Positions 16,246 to 23,913 of a DNA stretch of 64,000 bases are shown piece after piece. The position numbers were made by a program, and so were the translations under genes. The notes under the pieces were generated by a model that ran no database searches, was not told the origin of the DNA, and worked only from the letters and a program-made list of their open reading frames with translations. This stretch comes from CALVGQ01 sp964369385 (GTDB lineage: Bacteria; Bacillota_I; Bacilli_A; Erysipelotrichales; Erysipelotrichaceae), in assembly GCA_964369385.1 (NCBI GenBank), contig CAYJEY010000001.1, forward strand, positions 1-64,000, written 5' to 3'. Position 1 is the first letter of the stretch. The number at the start of each line of letters is the position of its first letter.

Positions 16246-17388
16246 CTATATTTGTGCAATACCGTAGCAGTAAGTTTGCCTTACTGAATAATCATCTTTT
16301 AAAACTACAATATCTGCATCGTATCCACTCACAATTAAGCCTTTTTTATGACCAAGTTCGATTAGGCGTGCTGGGTTAATTGTACAAGATTTTAGTGCTG
16401 TTGCAAAAGGGACTTGAGCTTGTTCAACGAGTAATTTTAAACCATCGTTGATTTTTAATGTACTTCCAGCAAGACTTTTTGCTCCTTCTATTAGGTGTGC
16501 GCTACCGTCTTCATAAACTTCAATAGTATGACCACCGAATTGGAATTGAGTTCCAGCAGGAGATCCTTTTGCCATAAGCGAGTCACTAATCATAATGCAA
16601 TAGTCATCACCTTTACTACGGAAAAAAGTAGATACTGCTGCAATAGTAGAGTGGTTACCATCACAAATAATTTCGCCATAGAAATCAGTTAGATTAAGTG
16701 CTGCACCTACCATACCATTCTCACGATGATTAAATGGTGTCATTCCATTATATACGTGAGTCATTGATTTTGCACCGTTAGCAATTGCCATTACTACTTG
16801 TTCATAAGTAGATGAAGAATGTCCAATACTTACCGCAATGTGATTGTTGGCACAATACTTAGTTAATTCAAAGTTAGGATCATGCTCAGTTGCCATAGTA
16901 ATGAGTTTAATTAAGCCATTTGCATCTTTTTGAAATTGCTCCATAGCTTCAATCGTTCCAGTTACAATATGTTCTGGTGGTTGTGCCCCTTTGTATTTCA
17001 TATCTAAATAAGGACCCTCAAAGTGGATTCCTAAAATTTCTGCACCTGGTGGTTTTTGCGCATGTACATGAGCAACATTCTTTAACGCATCACTGAGTAC
17101 AGTGCTTCCTTGAGTTATTGTAGTTGGGCAAAATCCAGTTACACCTTCTAAAGGTAGCGACTTAACCCAATCTTTCAAACCATCTTCTAGTGCATAGTTT
17201 GTATCGAAGCCATAGGCACCATGGGTATGAACATCAATGAAACCAGGAACGATGCGTTCATTCCCATAATCCTGGTCAACTGATTTCTCATTATAATTGA
17301 AAATATTGTTAATTTTTCCATCTTTCATTTCAATTTGAGCAGCGACAAATGTACCTGCTATCCACACACGTTTACTTTGTATAATCAT
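16246..17388 (-). CDS. nagA: N-acetylglucosamine-6-phosphate deacetylase
   Basis: NagA (380 residues) deacetylates GlcNAc-6-P to GlcN-6-P in amino-sugar recycling. Metal and active-site motifs are DVHTHGAYGFD (H54, H56), HFEGPYL, GHSSSTYEQV, THVYNGMTPFNHRENG and ISDSLMAKG. GAGGAGGAATTT precedes the ATG. No nagB or sugar PTS gene is beside it, so it is a single-gene unit with its own promoter and candidate operator. Confidence 0.96.
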   Translation of the reverse strand: MIIQSKRVWIAGTFVAAQIEMKDGKINNIFNYNEKSVDQDYGNERIVPGFIDVHTHGAYGFDTNYALEDGLKDWVKSLPLEGVTGFCPTTITQGSTVLSDALKNVAHVHAQKPPGAEILGIHFEGPYLDMKYKGAQPPEHIVTGTIEAMEQFQKDANGLIKLITMATEHDPNFELTKYCANNHIAVSIGHSSSTYEQVVMAIANGAKSMTHVYNGMTPFNHRENGMVGAALNLTDFYGEIICDGNHSTIAAVSTFFRSKGDDYCIMISDSLMAKGSPAGTQFQFGGHTIEVYEDGSAHLIEGAKSLAGSTLKINDGLKLLVEQAQVPFATALKSCTINPARLIELGHKKGLIVSGYDADIVVLKDDYSVRQTYCYGIAQI

Positions 17389-17413
17389 AAATTCCTCCTC
17401 GAATATTATCTAT

Positions 17414-17429
17414 ATACATTTTAATGTAT
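17414..17429. promoter_or_regulatory. candidate repressor operator at the nagA promoter
   Basis: ATACATT and AATGTAT form an inverted repeat with a two-base centre. It covers the -10 hexamer of the nagA promoter. A second inverted repeat, AACTAT/ATAGTT (17448-17453, 17461-17466), lies upstream of the -35. The sequence is not the classical NagR/DasR site, so the regulator is unknown. Confidence 0.45.
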
Positions 17430-17446
17430 TTTAGTAATAAACTCAA
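17418..17446 (-). promoter_or_regulatory. nagA promoter
   Basis: On the minus strand, -35 TTGAGT (17441-17446) and -10 TAAAAT (17418-17423) are separated by 17 bases, about 30 bases from the nagA start. Confidence 0.6.
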
Positions 17447-17559
17447 TAACTATACTGAAGATAGTTGTGCGAGTTTAAAAAATGATAGGATTTTACTATT
17501 TGTGGACAATAATTGAAGTAAGTAGAAAAAGTGGGCATATACTTCAGTGAGGTGATATG

Positions 17560-18012
17560 ATGGCAAAAAGAAAATTTTATTCATTCCTAGCAATATGTAC
17601 GACTGTTATTTTTTCATTAGTTTACTTCCTTGTTTTTTCACGACTTGATGTCAGTTCTGGTACAGATGTAGAAGTTATTCCAAGTCCAAGTGCAATTCAA
17701 GTAGAAGGTGGGGTAACTCAAGTTTATTGGCTTCAATTGGGTGTATTCAGCAATGAAAGTTCCTATACTCAACTAGTACAAGAATGTAGTGAACTTGGTC
17801 TAAATCCATACGTAGTTATAAGTGATGAGCAACATATCTTGGTCATTGGAGTGTGCACAAGTGAGCAAGAATTACAGATTGCACAGGAGATTGTCTCTAT
17901 TCAAGGTTACGAATACATGGCAAAGCAAGCTGATATTACTGATCAAAATCAAATTGATTTGCTCAAGACAGATAAAATTACTCAAGTCTTGCAAGAAGTT
18001 GCGTATCGTTAA
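17560..18012 (+). CDS. membrane-anchored SPOR-like protein (SpoIIB position)
   Basis: The 150-residue protein has an N-terminal membrane segment (about 8-30), a short spacer, and a domain starting VYWLQLGVFSNESSYTQLVQEC that matches the SPOR fold, which binds glycan strands lacking stem peptides at division septa. In Bacillus, spoIIB with a SPOR domain also lies just upstream of maf-radC, so this is the positional equivalent. GAGGTGAT precedes ATGATG; the second ATG has better spacing. It overlaps radC (TAATG). Confidence 0.65.
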   Translation: MAKRKFYSFLAICTTVIFSLVYFLVFSRLDVSSGTDVEVIPSPSAIQVEGGVTQVYWLQLGVFSNESSYTQLVQECSELGLNPYVVISDEQHILVIGVCTSEQELQIAQEIVSIQGYEYMAKQADITDQNQIDLLKTDKITQVLQEVAYR

Positions 18013-18683
18013 TGAAGTCTTTACCAAAAAGTGAGTTACCAAGGGAGAAAGCACTAAAATACGGAATTGAGACATTAAGTAATCGAGAGTTATTGGCAAT
18101 CATTGTACAACATGGGTTTAAAGATAAAGATGTATTTGAAATTGTCGATGAGCTTTTAAATGAAAGTGGTGGAGTAGGTGAGTTGATTCATTTAAACTTA
18201 GCTCAAATTACTAAAATAAAGGGGATTTCAAATGCCAAGGGTTTACAACTTTTTGCAGCATTTGAGATTACTCGTAGGATATTTAATGAACGTGTACAGC
18301 AGACTGACGTCATCAGTGAAGCGAATCATCTAATTCAGTGGCTACAAAGTAAGTTTGCAGGGGCAAAGCAGGAAATGTTTATGGCAGTCTACTTAAATGT
18401 GCGTAATCAAATTGTCTATCATGAAATTTTGTTTAAAGGAACACTTGATCGTTCTCATGTTCACCCAAGAGAGATTTTCAAGTGTGCACTACTATATTCT
18501 AGTAGCAGAATCATACTAGTACATAATCATCCTTCGGGAAGCGTTGAACCCTCTGCTGCTGATATTTTTATTACAGAGCAGCTTGCCGATGCTGCAAAAA
18601 TGTTACAAATTGAGATTTTAGATCACATCATTGTATCAAGAGGGTCCAGCTTTAGTTTTAAACAAGCGGGTTTATTGGATTGA
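18012..18683 (+). CDS. radC: RadC/JAB-domain protein
   Basis: This 223-residue UPF0758 protein has an N-terminal helix-hairpin-helix region and a C-terminal JAB1/MPN-like metalloprotease motif HNHPSGSVEPSAAD (171-184). In spite of the name, no repair role is established. It starts at the TAATG junction with the preceding gene. In Bacillus radC is followed by mreB; here mreC follows directly. Confidence 0.95.
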   Translation: MKSLPKSELPREKALKYGIETLSNRELLAIIVQHGFKDKDVFEIVDELLNESGGVGELIHLNLAQITKIKGISNAKGLQLFAAFEITRRIFNERVQQTDVISEANHLIQWLQSKFAGAKQEMFMAVYLNVRNQIVYHEILFKGTLDRSHVHPREIFKCALLYSSSRIILVHNHPSGSVEPSAADIFITEQLADAAKMLQIEILDHIIVSRGSSFSFKQAGLLD

Positions 18684-18697
18684 AGTTAAGTAAATAA

Positions 18698-18717
18698 ACC
18701 AGTATAATAACACTGGT
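18698..18717 (+). promoter_or_regulatory. hairpin next to the mreC ribosome site
   Basis: ACCAGT (18698-18703) and ACTGGT (18712-18717) form a six-base stem whose loop contains TATAAT-like sequence. The right arm runs into GGTGAT, the only SD-like sequence before mreC, so folding could hide it. It may alternatively be a promoter. Both readings are inference. Confidence 0.35.
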
Positions 18718-18725
18718 GATTAAAA

Positions 18726-19577
18726 ATGAAAATGACACGTTGGCAAAAAATATATATAACTGTGATTTCTATCGTCTTAGCAATGTCTTTGTTGCTGAAT
18801 ATTTTTGCGCTTGCAAATCCGGTATCGCATATTGTAAAGGAAGGTTATGGGTTCTTTAGTATGATTCGTTATGCTTTGTTGGATAATCCATTAAACATAG
18901 TTGAGGATAGTGTAGAAATATTAAATAAATCATGGGCACTTGAGCAAGAAAATGAGTTGCTTCGTCAACAAGTAGAAGCCATTTCTTCTTATCAGGCGAA
19001 AATTGTGGAACAGCAACAGGAGATAGAATCACTTAAAGAAATGAATGGACTAAACTTAGTTTTATCAGAATATGAGACAATTCCAACGACAATTCTATCT
19101 CGCTCTTATGATTCATGGCATAGTTCTATAGTAATTGATGTTGGTAGTGATGATGGAGTGAAACAAGATTTCGCTGTCATGAATGCTCAGGGACTTGTAG
19201 GTCGCATTCAAAGTGTAAGTGCAAATCAATCGGTTGTGAGTTTGCTTACAAAGGATGATTCTACAAACAAAGTTTCAGTCAAGATATGGATTGATGATCA
19301 GACTGAAGTAGATGCTATTTTAGAGTACTACGATCACAATGAAGGAAGTTATGTAATGAAATTGCTTGAATCCAATCATACAGTAACTGCAGGGATGAGT
19401 GTAACAACAAGTGGACTTGGTGGTGTATTTCCAAGTGGCATACTTGTAGGTAAGGTTGTTGATGTAGAAGAATTAGTAAATGCTGTTGGTGTGAATGTTT
19501 ATGTGACTCCTTCAGTTGATTTTCAAAATCTTGATTATCTACATGTAGTGAGTCGCGAGGGTAGCGCACATGAGTAG
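18726..19577 (+). CDS. mreC: rod-shape-determining protein MreC
   Basis: MreC (283 residues) is a bitopic scaffold of the cell-wall elongation complex. It has one N-terminal membrane helix (about 9-29), a coiled coil (about 72-105, EQENELLRQQVEAIS) and the beta-barrel pair with VIDVGSDDGVKQDFAVMN and GLVGRIQSV. It overlaps mreD by eight bases. The actin-like partner mreB is not adjacent. Confidence 0.95.
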   Translation: MKMTRWQKIYITVISIVLAMSLLLNIFALANPVSHIVKEGYGFFSMIRYALLDNPLNIVEDSVEILNKSWALEQENELLRQQVEAISSYQAKIVEQQQEIESLKEMNGLNLVLSEYETIPTTILSRSYDSWHSSIVIDVGSDDGVKQDFAVMNAQGLVGRIQSVSANQSVVSLLTKDDSTNKVSVKIWIDDQTEVDAILEYYDHNEGSYVMKLLESNHTVTAGMSVTTSGLGGVFPSGILVGKVVDVEELVNAVGVNVYVTPSVDFQNLDYLHVVSREGSAHE

Positions 19578-20115
19578 GTGGCTATTCTTAGGTGTGTGCC
19601 TAATATTGGATTTATTGTTATTAAGGTTTTTGCCATATGATTCATCAAGTAGGGAAATTACTATAGTTCCTTTGATGACGCTAATTGCCTGTTTATGCTT
19701 ATGTTTAAACAGCAGTTGGTATGAAAGTTTCGGCCTATCAATCATTGTAGGTTGTATACTTGATTTTATTAGTTTTGATTTACTTGGCAGTTATACAATT
19801 TCACTTATTTTAAGTGTGATTGTGATGAGAAGATGGCATATACATTTAAATGAAACAATTTTTGAGCGTGTTCTTCTCTTTGGTTCGACAATTTTCGTCA
19901 ATCAAGTGCTTATATACTTAGTGATGTTGATGTTTAGAGGTTTTTCACTAAGTATTGAGAAGTTTTTATTTCAACGATGTATTCCTACAATGATGGCAAG
20001 CATTCTTATGATTCTTGTTGTATTGTGGTTATATGGAATAAAAAATAACTATGATGATACGAAAGAACAAAATAAAAAGAAAGAGGGCTCAATTTTGTGG
20101 CAGAACTACAAATAA
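19570..20115 (+). CDS. mreD: rod-shape-determining protein MreD
   Basis: This 181-residue hydrophobic protein has five or six predicted membrane helices, matching MreD in size and position directly after mreC. MreD is poorly conserved, so the call rests on topology, length and gene order. Its basic Lys/Glu-rich tail overlaps the start of minC by 19 bases. Confidence 0.88.
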   Translation: MSRWLFLGVCLILDLLLLRFLPYDSSSREITIVPLMTLIACLCLCLNSSWYESFGLSIIVGCILDFISFDLLGSYTISLILSVIVMRRWHIHLNETIFERVLLFGSTIFVNQVLIYLVMLMFRGFSLSIEKFLFQRCIPTMMASILMILVVLWLYGIKNNYDDTKEQNKKKEGSILWQNYK

Positions 20116-20669
20116 AGGTAAAAGACCAAGTATTATTTGTAACATTTTCTTCACGTAATTTTGATACTCAATGGAAATCATGGAATGAAAAACTTCAGCA
20201 ATTATCTTCACTTTGTCAAGGTATGCCTGAAGTTTTTTTCTATTTTCCACAACTGAGTCAACAAAAAGTGATGGACTGTTTAAATGATTCAAAAGAAATA
20301 AAAGTAATTGGTTTTCAAAATCGCAACATCTATGATTCAAGACTTTACAAAGTATTTGATAAGGTCCGTGGAGGAGAGAGTGTTAGTTTTATAGGAGATA
20401 CATTAATCGTTGGGGATATTGCTAAAGATGCATACATCTCCTTAAAAAAAGGAAATCTCTATGTCATGGGAAGGATTTATGGCAAAATCCACTTATTGAA
20501 TGAGAACTCACGAATATATTGTCAAAAAATGATGTGCGAAACGCTCTGTATCAACGGCAATTGGCAAAGTTCGACAAAATTTGAAGCATTGCACGAGTAT
20601 GATAAAAATGAAATACAAAGTAGATGGAGGAAAAATGATGACAAGATCGATACTTGTGACAAGTGGTAA
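20097..20669 (+). CDS. minC: septum-site-determining protein MinC
   Basis: MinC (190 residues) inhibits FtsZ assembly away from midcell together with MinD. The C-terminal beta-helix domain is recognisable: GDTLIVGDIAKDAYISLKKGNLYVMGRIYGKIHL (about 103-136 in shorter blocks). The protein is shorter than typical MinC (about 220-230), mainly at the C terminus, which overlaps minD by 32 bases. Start is GTG 20097 with GAGGG upstream. Confidence 0.9.
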   Translation: MAELQIKVKDQVLFVTFSSRNFDTQWKSWNEKLQQLSSLCQGMPEVFFYFPQLSQQKVMDCLNDSKEIKVIGFQNRNIYDSRLYKVFDKVRGGESVSFIGDTLIVGDIAKDAYISLKKGNLYVMGRIYGKIHLLNENSRIYCQKMMCETLCINGNWQSSTKFEALHEYDKNEIQSRWRKNDDKIDTCDKW

Positions 20670-21405
20670 AGGAGGCGTAGGAAAAACAACGCTAGTAGCA
20701 AATTTAGGGTTAGCACTTGCCAATATGGGATATCAGGTATGTGTTGTAGATATGGATTTAGGTTTAAAGAACCTCGATGTTACATTAGGGCTTGAAAATC
20801 GCCTAGTGTACGATGCGAAAGATGTAATGGAGGGGAAGTGTTCGATTGAGGAAGCACTTGTTCAAGATAAACGCACATCAAATTTGCACTTACTTTCAGT
20901 ATGTAAAACGGTCAATTTAGAAAAAGTTCGATTTGAAAAACTCAAGTTTATTATAGATGAGATTAAACCAAGATATAATTTTCTGTTGTTTGATTCTCCA
21001 GCAGGTATTGAAAAAGGTTTTCAATATAGTATGCAGTTATGTGATGAAGCAATTAGTGTAATTCAGTTAGATATTACTTCAATGATGGATTGTGATCGCA
21101 TTATTGGAATATTATTAAGAAACCAAATTCAAGATATACAAATTGTGATTAATCGAGTGAATCCACAATATATTCAAAAAAAGATTCAATGTACAATGCG
21201 TGAGGCTTTAGATTATCTTGCGCTTCCGTGTGCTGGTGTAGTGTATGAAGATGCAATGATTTTAATGGGGAATAACCTGGGTAACAATAAAATGAGTGCA
21301 CTATCTTTATCGTGCTATGAAGCGATCGCGCGAAGGATTACACATGAAGAAGTAGATATTCCAAAATATCCTAGAAAAAATATTCTTCAAAAGTTGATGG
21401 GATAG
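20638..21405 (+). CDS. minD: septum-site-determining ATPase MinD
   Basis: This membrane-associated ParA-type ATPase (255 residues) recruits MinC. It has the deviant Walker A SGKGGVGKTT near the N terminus, DMDLGLKNLD, and a C-terminal basic amphipathic segment (YPRKNILQKLMG) that acts as membrane anchor in the family. ATG 20635 and 20638 are both possible; TGGAGG at 20625-20630 fits 20638 better. No minE follows, as in Bacillus-type systems that use DivIVA. Confidence 0.95.
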   Translation: MTRSILVTSGKGGVGKTTLVANLGLALANMGYQVCVVDMDLGLKNLDVTLGLENRLVYDAKDVMEGKCSIEEALVQDKRTSNLHLLSVCKTVNLEKVRFEKLKFIIDEIKPRYNFLLFDSPAGIEKGFQYSMQLCDEAISVIQLDITSMMDCDRIIGILLRNQIQDIQIVINRVNPQYIQKKIQCTMREALDYLALPCAGVVYEDAMILMGNNLGNNKMSALSLSCYEAIARRITHEEVDIPKYPRKNILQKLMG

Positions 21406-21451
21406 TTCTAAAAAGTTGCAAGATTACATAAGGTTGTAGTGGGTGATAAGC

Positions 21452-22033
21452 ATGGATATAGATAAATATCGAAGAAGAATTCAAGCAAGAGGCACAAACA
21501 TAAATACTACAAATAAACATCGTGGCTTATTTTCTAAGATGTATACTTTTGTGATTGTGGGATTACTTGGATTCACAATTGTATTAGGAAACATGATTCA
21601 TCAACAAAATGGCTTTACTATCTTATTTGCAAATGTAGAAACGATACTTGAGCCACTACAAACCTATCGATTGTCTGAATGGATTCCATTTGAAAATTGG
21701 TTTTCATTTGGAAAAGAAGAAACAATCACAACGAGTTTATTAGCACATTATGAACATATTGAAAATCAATTTTATTCATTATCAAATGGACAAGTTATAT
21801 CATTGAATGATGGGGTAGTCATTTATGTGTCTAGTCAAGAATCAGGGCATCTAGTTATGGTGAAACAAGATAATGGCATTCTTGTGACATATGGAGCGAT
21901 GCAAGAAGTACATGTGAATCAAAATGACCGCATTTTATCAGGGGATATACTGGGATTATCGCAAGAGATTGTTTATCTTGATTTTACTTTAGATGGAAAT
22001 GCTGTACAATTGGCAGATGCTTTGTTTGAATGA
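21452..22033 (+). CDS. spoIVFA: SpoIVFA-like membrane protein with degenerate M23 domain
   Basis: The 193-residue protein has a basic cytoplasmic N terminus, one membrane helix (about 34-54) and a C-terminal LytM/M23-like fold (NGVV.., GHLVMVKQDNGILVTYG, VNQNDRILSGDILG) without the catalytic His residues. SpoIVFA holds and inhibits the SpoIVFB protease during sporulation. Position after minD and immediately before spoIVFB supports the name. ATG 21452 with GGGTGA is preferred over GTG 21443. Confidence 0.75.
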   Translation: MDIDKYRRRIQARGTNINTTNKHRGLFSKMYTFVIVGLLGFTIVLGNMIHQQNGFTILFANVETILEPLQTYRLSEWIPFENWFSFGKEETITTSLLAHYEHIENQFYSLSNGQVISLNDGVVIYVSSQESGHLVMVKQDNGILVTYGAMQEVHVNQNDRILSGDILGLSQEIVYLDFTLDGNAVQLADALFE

Positions 22034-22800
22034 AGATACGTATACACCCTCTTACTTGGTTCATTTGGCTTATAGCTCTACTAAATAATAGCTATAAGCC
22101 AATGAGCTTTTTATTTCTTATGATGATGTTGCATGAAGGTGCTCACTGCCTTATAGCTGTTTGTTTTAAAGTTAAGGTTTATGAGGTACAAGTATTACCA
22201 TTTGGCTTGTGTGCAAAAATGAGACATTTAGAATTCTATGGGTTTTGGAGCCAAATTTGTATAAGTATAGCAGGTCCTTTAATGCATCTTTTGATTGGTA
22301 GAGGCTTGCTTGTACTTACTGAAATGCACATACTATCTTCAAGTTTTGGGGCTTGGTGTCATATGATGAATAATCAAATCTTGTTTTTTAATCTACTTCC
22401 GATATATCCATTAGATGGTTATAAAATAACGGCAGCTTTAGGTTATTGTGTATTACCGTACATGCAAATGAAGAGAGTATCTATTGTGGTTTCTTTTCTT
22501 GTATTATTATTTGTGTTTGGTATGATAATTCCTGTGACATACGCAAGCATTTTGATTGGTTTATTACTTGTAGTGCTTCACTTTAGAACTTTCTATGAAC
22601 AACGTGAAGAAGTCAATCAAATGATAATCGAGAGGTTAACTCATATATATCCACGGAAAAAATGTATCCATAATAAAGAAGACTTCTATTTGTATGCAAC
22701 AAATTTATATTTAGTAGAGGGCCAACTTATAGATGAAAATCAAAGGTTGTTGTATTTTCTTGATAAAAACAAAAGTCAATCTAAAAAAATTATGGTATAA
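22030..22800 (+). CDS. spoIVFB: SpoIVFB-like M50 site-2 metalloprotease
   Basis: This 256-residue multi-pass membrane zinc protease carries HEGAH (H35, E36, H39) and NLLPIYPLDG (121-130, metal ligand D129), the two signature motifs of the S2P/M50B family. In Bacillus SpoIVFB releases sigma-K by intramembrane cleavage. A C-terminal cytoplasmic part (190-256) resembles the CBS-type tail. It overlaps spoIVFA by four bases. Whether this organism sporulates cannot be told from the window. Confidence 0.88.
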   Translation: MKIRIHPLTWFIWLIALLNNSYKPMSFLFLMMMLHEGAHCLIAVCFKVKVYEVQVLPFGLCAKMRHLEFYGFWSQICISIAGPLMHLLIGRGLLVLTEMHILSSSFGAWCHMMNNQILFFNLLPIYPLDGYKITAALGYCVLPYMQMKRVSIVVSFLVLLFVFGMIIPVTYASILIGLLLVVLHFRTFYEQREEVNQMIIERLTHIYPRKKCIHNKEDFYLYATNLYLVEGQLIDENQRLLYFLDKNKSQSKKIMV

Positions 22801-22825
22801 TTCCATAAGAAAGTGAGTGGTAACT

Positions 22826-23869
22826 TTGAAAAGAAAAGCAATGGCCTTAGTATGTGCTTGTTTATTCCTATTTACATTAAGTGGATGCCGTGCAGCTACA
22901 CCAAAAGTAGTATATACGGTATATCCCATTGGATATATTTTAGAACGTTTAGGTGGAGATCGACTAGATATCGTCTCAATACAAAGTGATGAAATCATAC
23001 AACGTGCTACAATCAATCCAGAATATAGTACTGTTGTTGAAGATGCTTCATTATTTTTACATATTGGGAATCTTGAACCATATTTAGAAATTTATGGATC
23101 TGAATTAAGGGCAGCAGTACCTACTATTGATTTATCAATACAGAGTAGTATCTACAATTTCCAACGTTATACACGTGTTGTGGTTGATGATGTTGAATCA
23201 TGGATTGAAACAGATTATTATCGCGATGAGGTAATGGAAACAATTGATACAAATGAACGTGATTTGTATATTTGGACGGATCCTATAGCTATGGTATCCA
23301 TGGCAAGAGAAATTAAAGAGTGGATGAAATCTGTCTTTATTGAAGATCAAGATGCCATTGAAGAAGATTTCTTGATGCTTGAAAGTGAATTGATTCGACT
23401 TGATGCCGATTATCAAAGTCTTGCAAATCAATTAAAAGAAGAAAATCAAAATATAAAATTTGTATCGATGAGTGCAAGTTTCGGTAATTGGCAAAGAACT
23501 TATGGTATTCAAGTATATCCAGTAATTTTATCGAAATATGGAGCATTACCAACAGATGATCAATTAGAGGTGATTAAACAAAGAATTGTAGCTGATGGGG
23601 TACAATATATTGCGTTTGAGCCAAATATGAGTGCAGATATGTTAGAGCTGTTTTTACAATTAGAATCAGAGTTAGGATTAACACGTGTCACATTAAGTAA
23701 TATGTCAAGTTTAAATGCTACTGAGCAGGGTGAAGATAAAGACTACATCTCAATCATGTATGATAATTTGAGTACGCTTGAAAATATGATTGCTTATAAT
23801 GAAATCATTGTACCTGAGGATACACAAACTCATGAGGGTCCAGTAGAAGAGAATGAAGACACTGAATAA
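22826..23869 (+). CDS. ZnuA/TroA-like solute-binding lipoprotein lacking metal histidines
   Basis: This protein of about 347 residues has lipobox LSGC (Cys20) and the TroA fold pattern: VYPIGYILERLGGDRLDI, EDASLFLHIGNLEPYL, RDLYIWTDPIAM, MSASFGNWQRTYGIQ. In zinc and manganese binders the equivalent sites read DPH, DPHxW and xHxAFxY; here Glu, Tyr/Leu and Ser stand where histidines are expected. Ordinary zinc transport is therefore doubtful. TTG 22826 is a likely start; GTG 22817 is possible. No ABC permease is nearby. Confidence 0.75.
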   Translation: MKRKAMALVCACLFLFTLSGCRAATPKVVYTVYPIGYILERLGGDRLDIVSIQSDEIIQRATINPEYSTVVEDASLFLHIGNLEPYLEIYGSELRAAVPTIDLSIQSSIYNFQRYTRVVVDDVESWIETDYYRDEVMETIDTNERDLYIWTDPIAMVSMAREIKEWMKSVFIEDQDAIEEDFLMLESELIRLDADYQSLANQLKEENQNIKFVSMSASFGNWQRTYGIQVYPVILSKYGALPTDDQLEVIKQRIVADGVQYIAFEPNMSADMLELFLQLESELGLTRVTLSNMSSLNATEQGEDKDYISIMYDNLSTLENMIAYNEIIVPEDTQTHEGPVEENEDTE

Positions 23870-23892
23870 AACCGTCATAATGCGGTTTTTTT
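23868..23892 (+). terminator. intrinsic terminator before polA
   Basis: AAAACCG (23868-23874) pairs with CGGTTTT (23883-23889), followed by more T. It separates the lipoprotein from polA. Confidence 0.85.
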
Positions 23893-23913
23893 CGGTTTTA
23901 TAGGAGAAGATAT

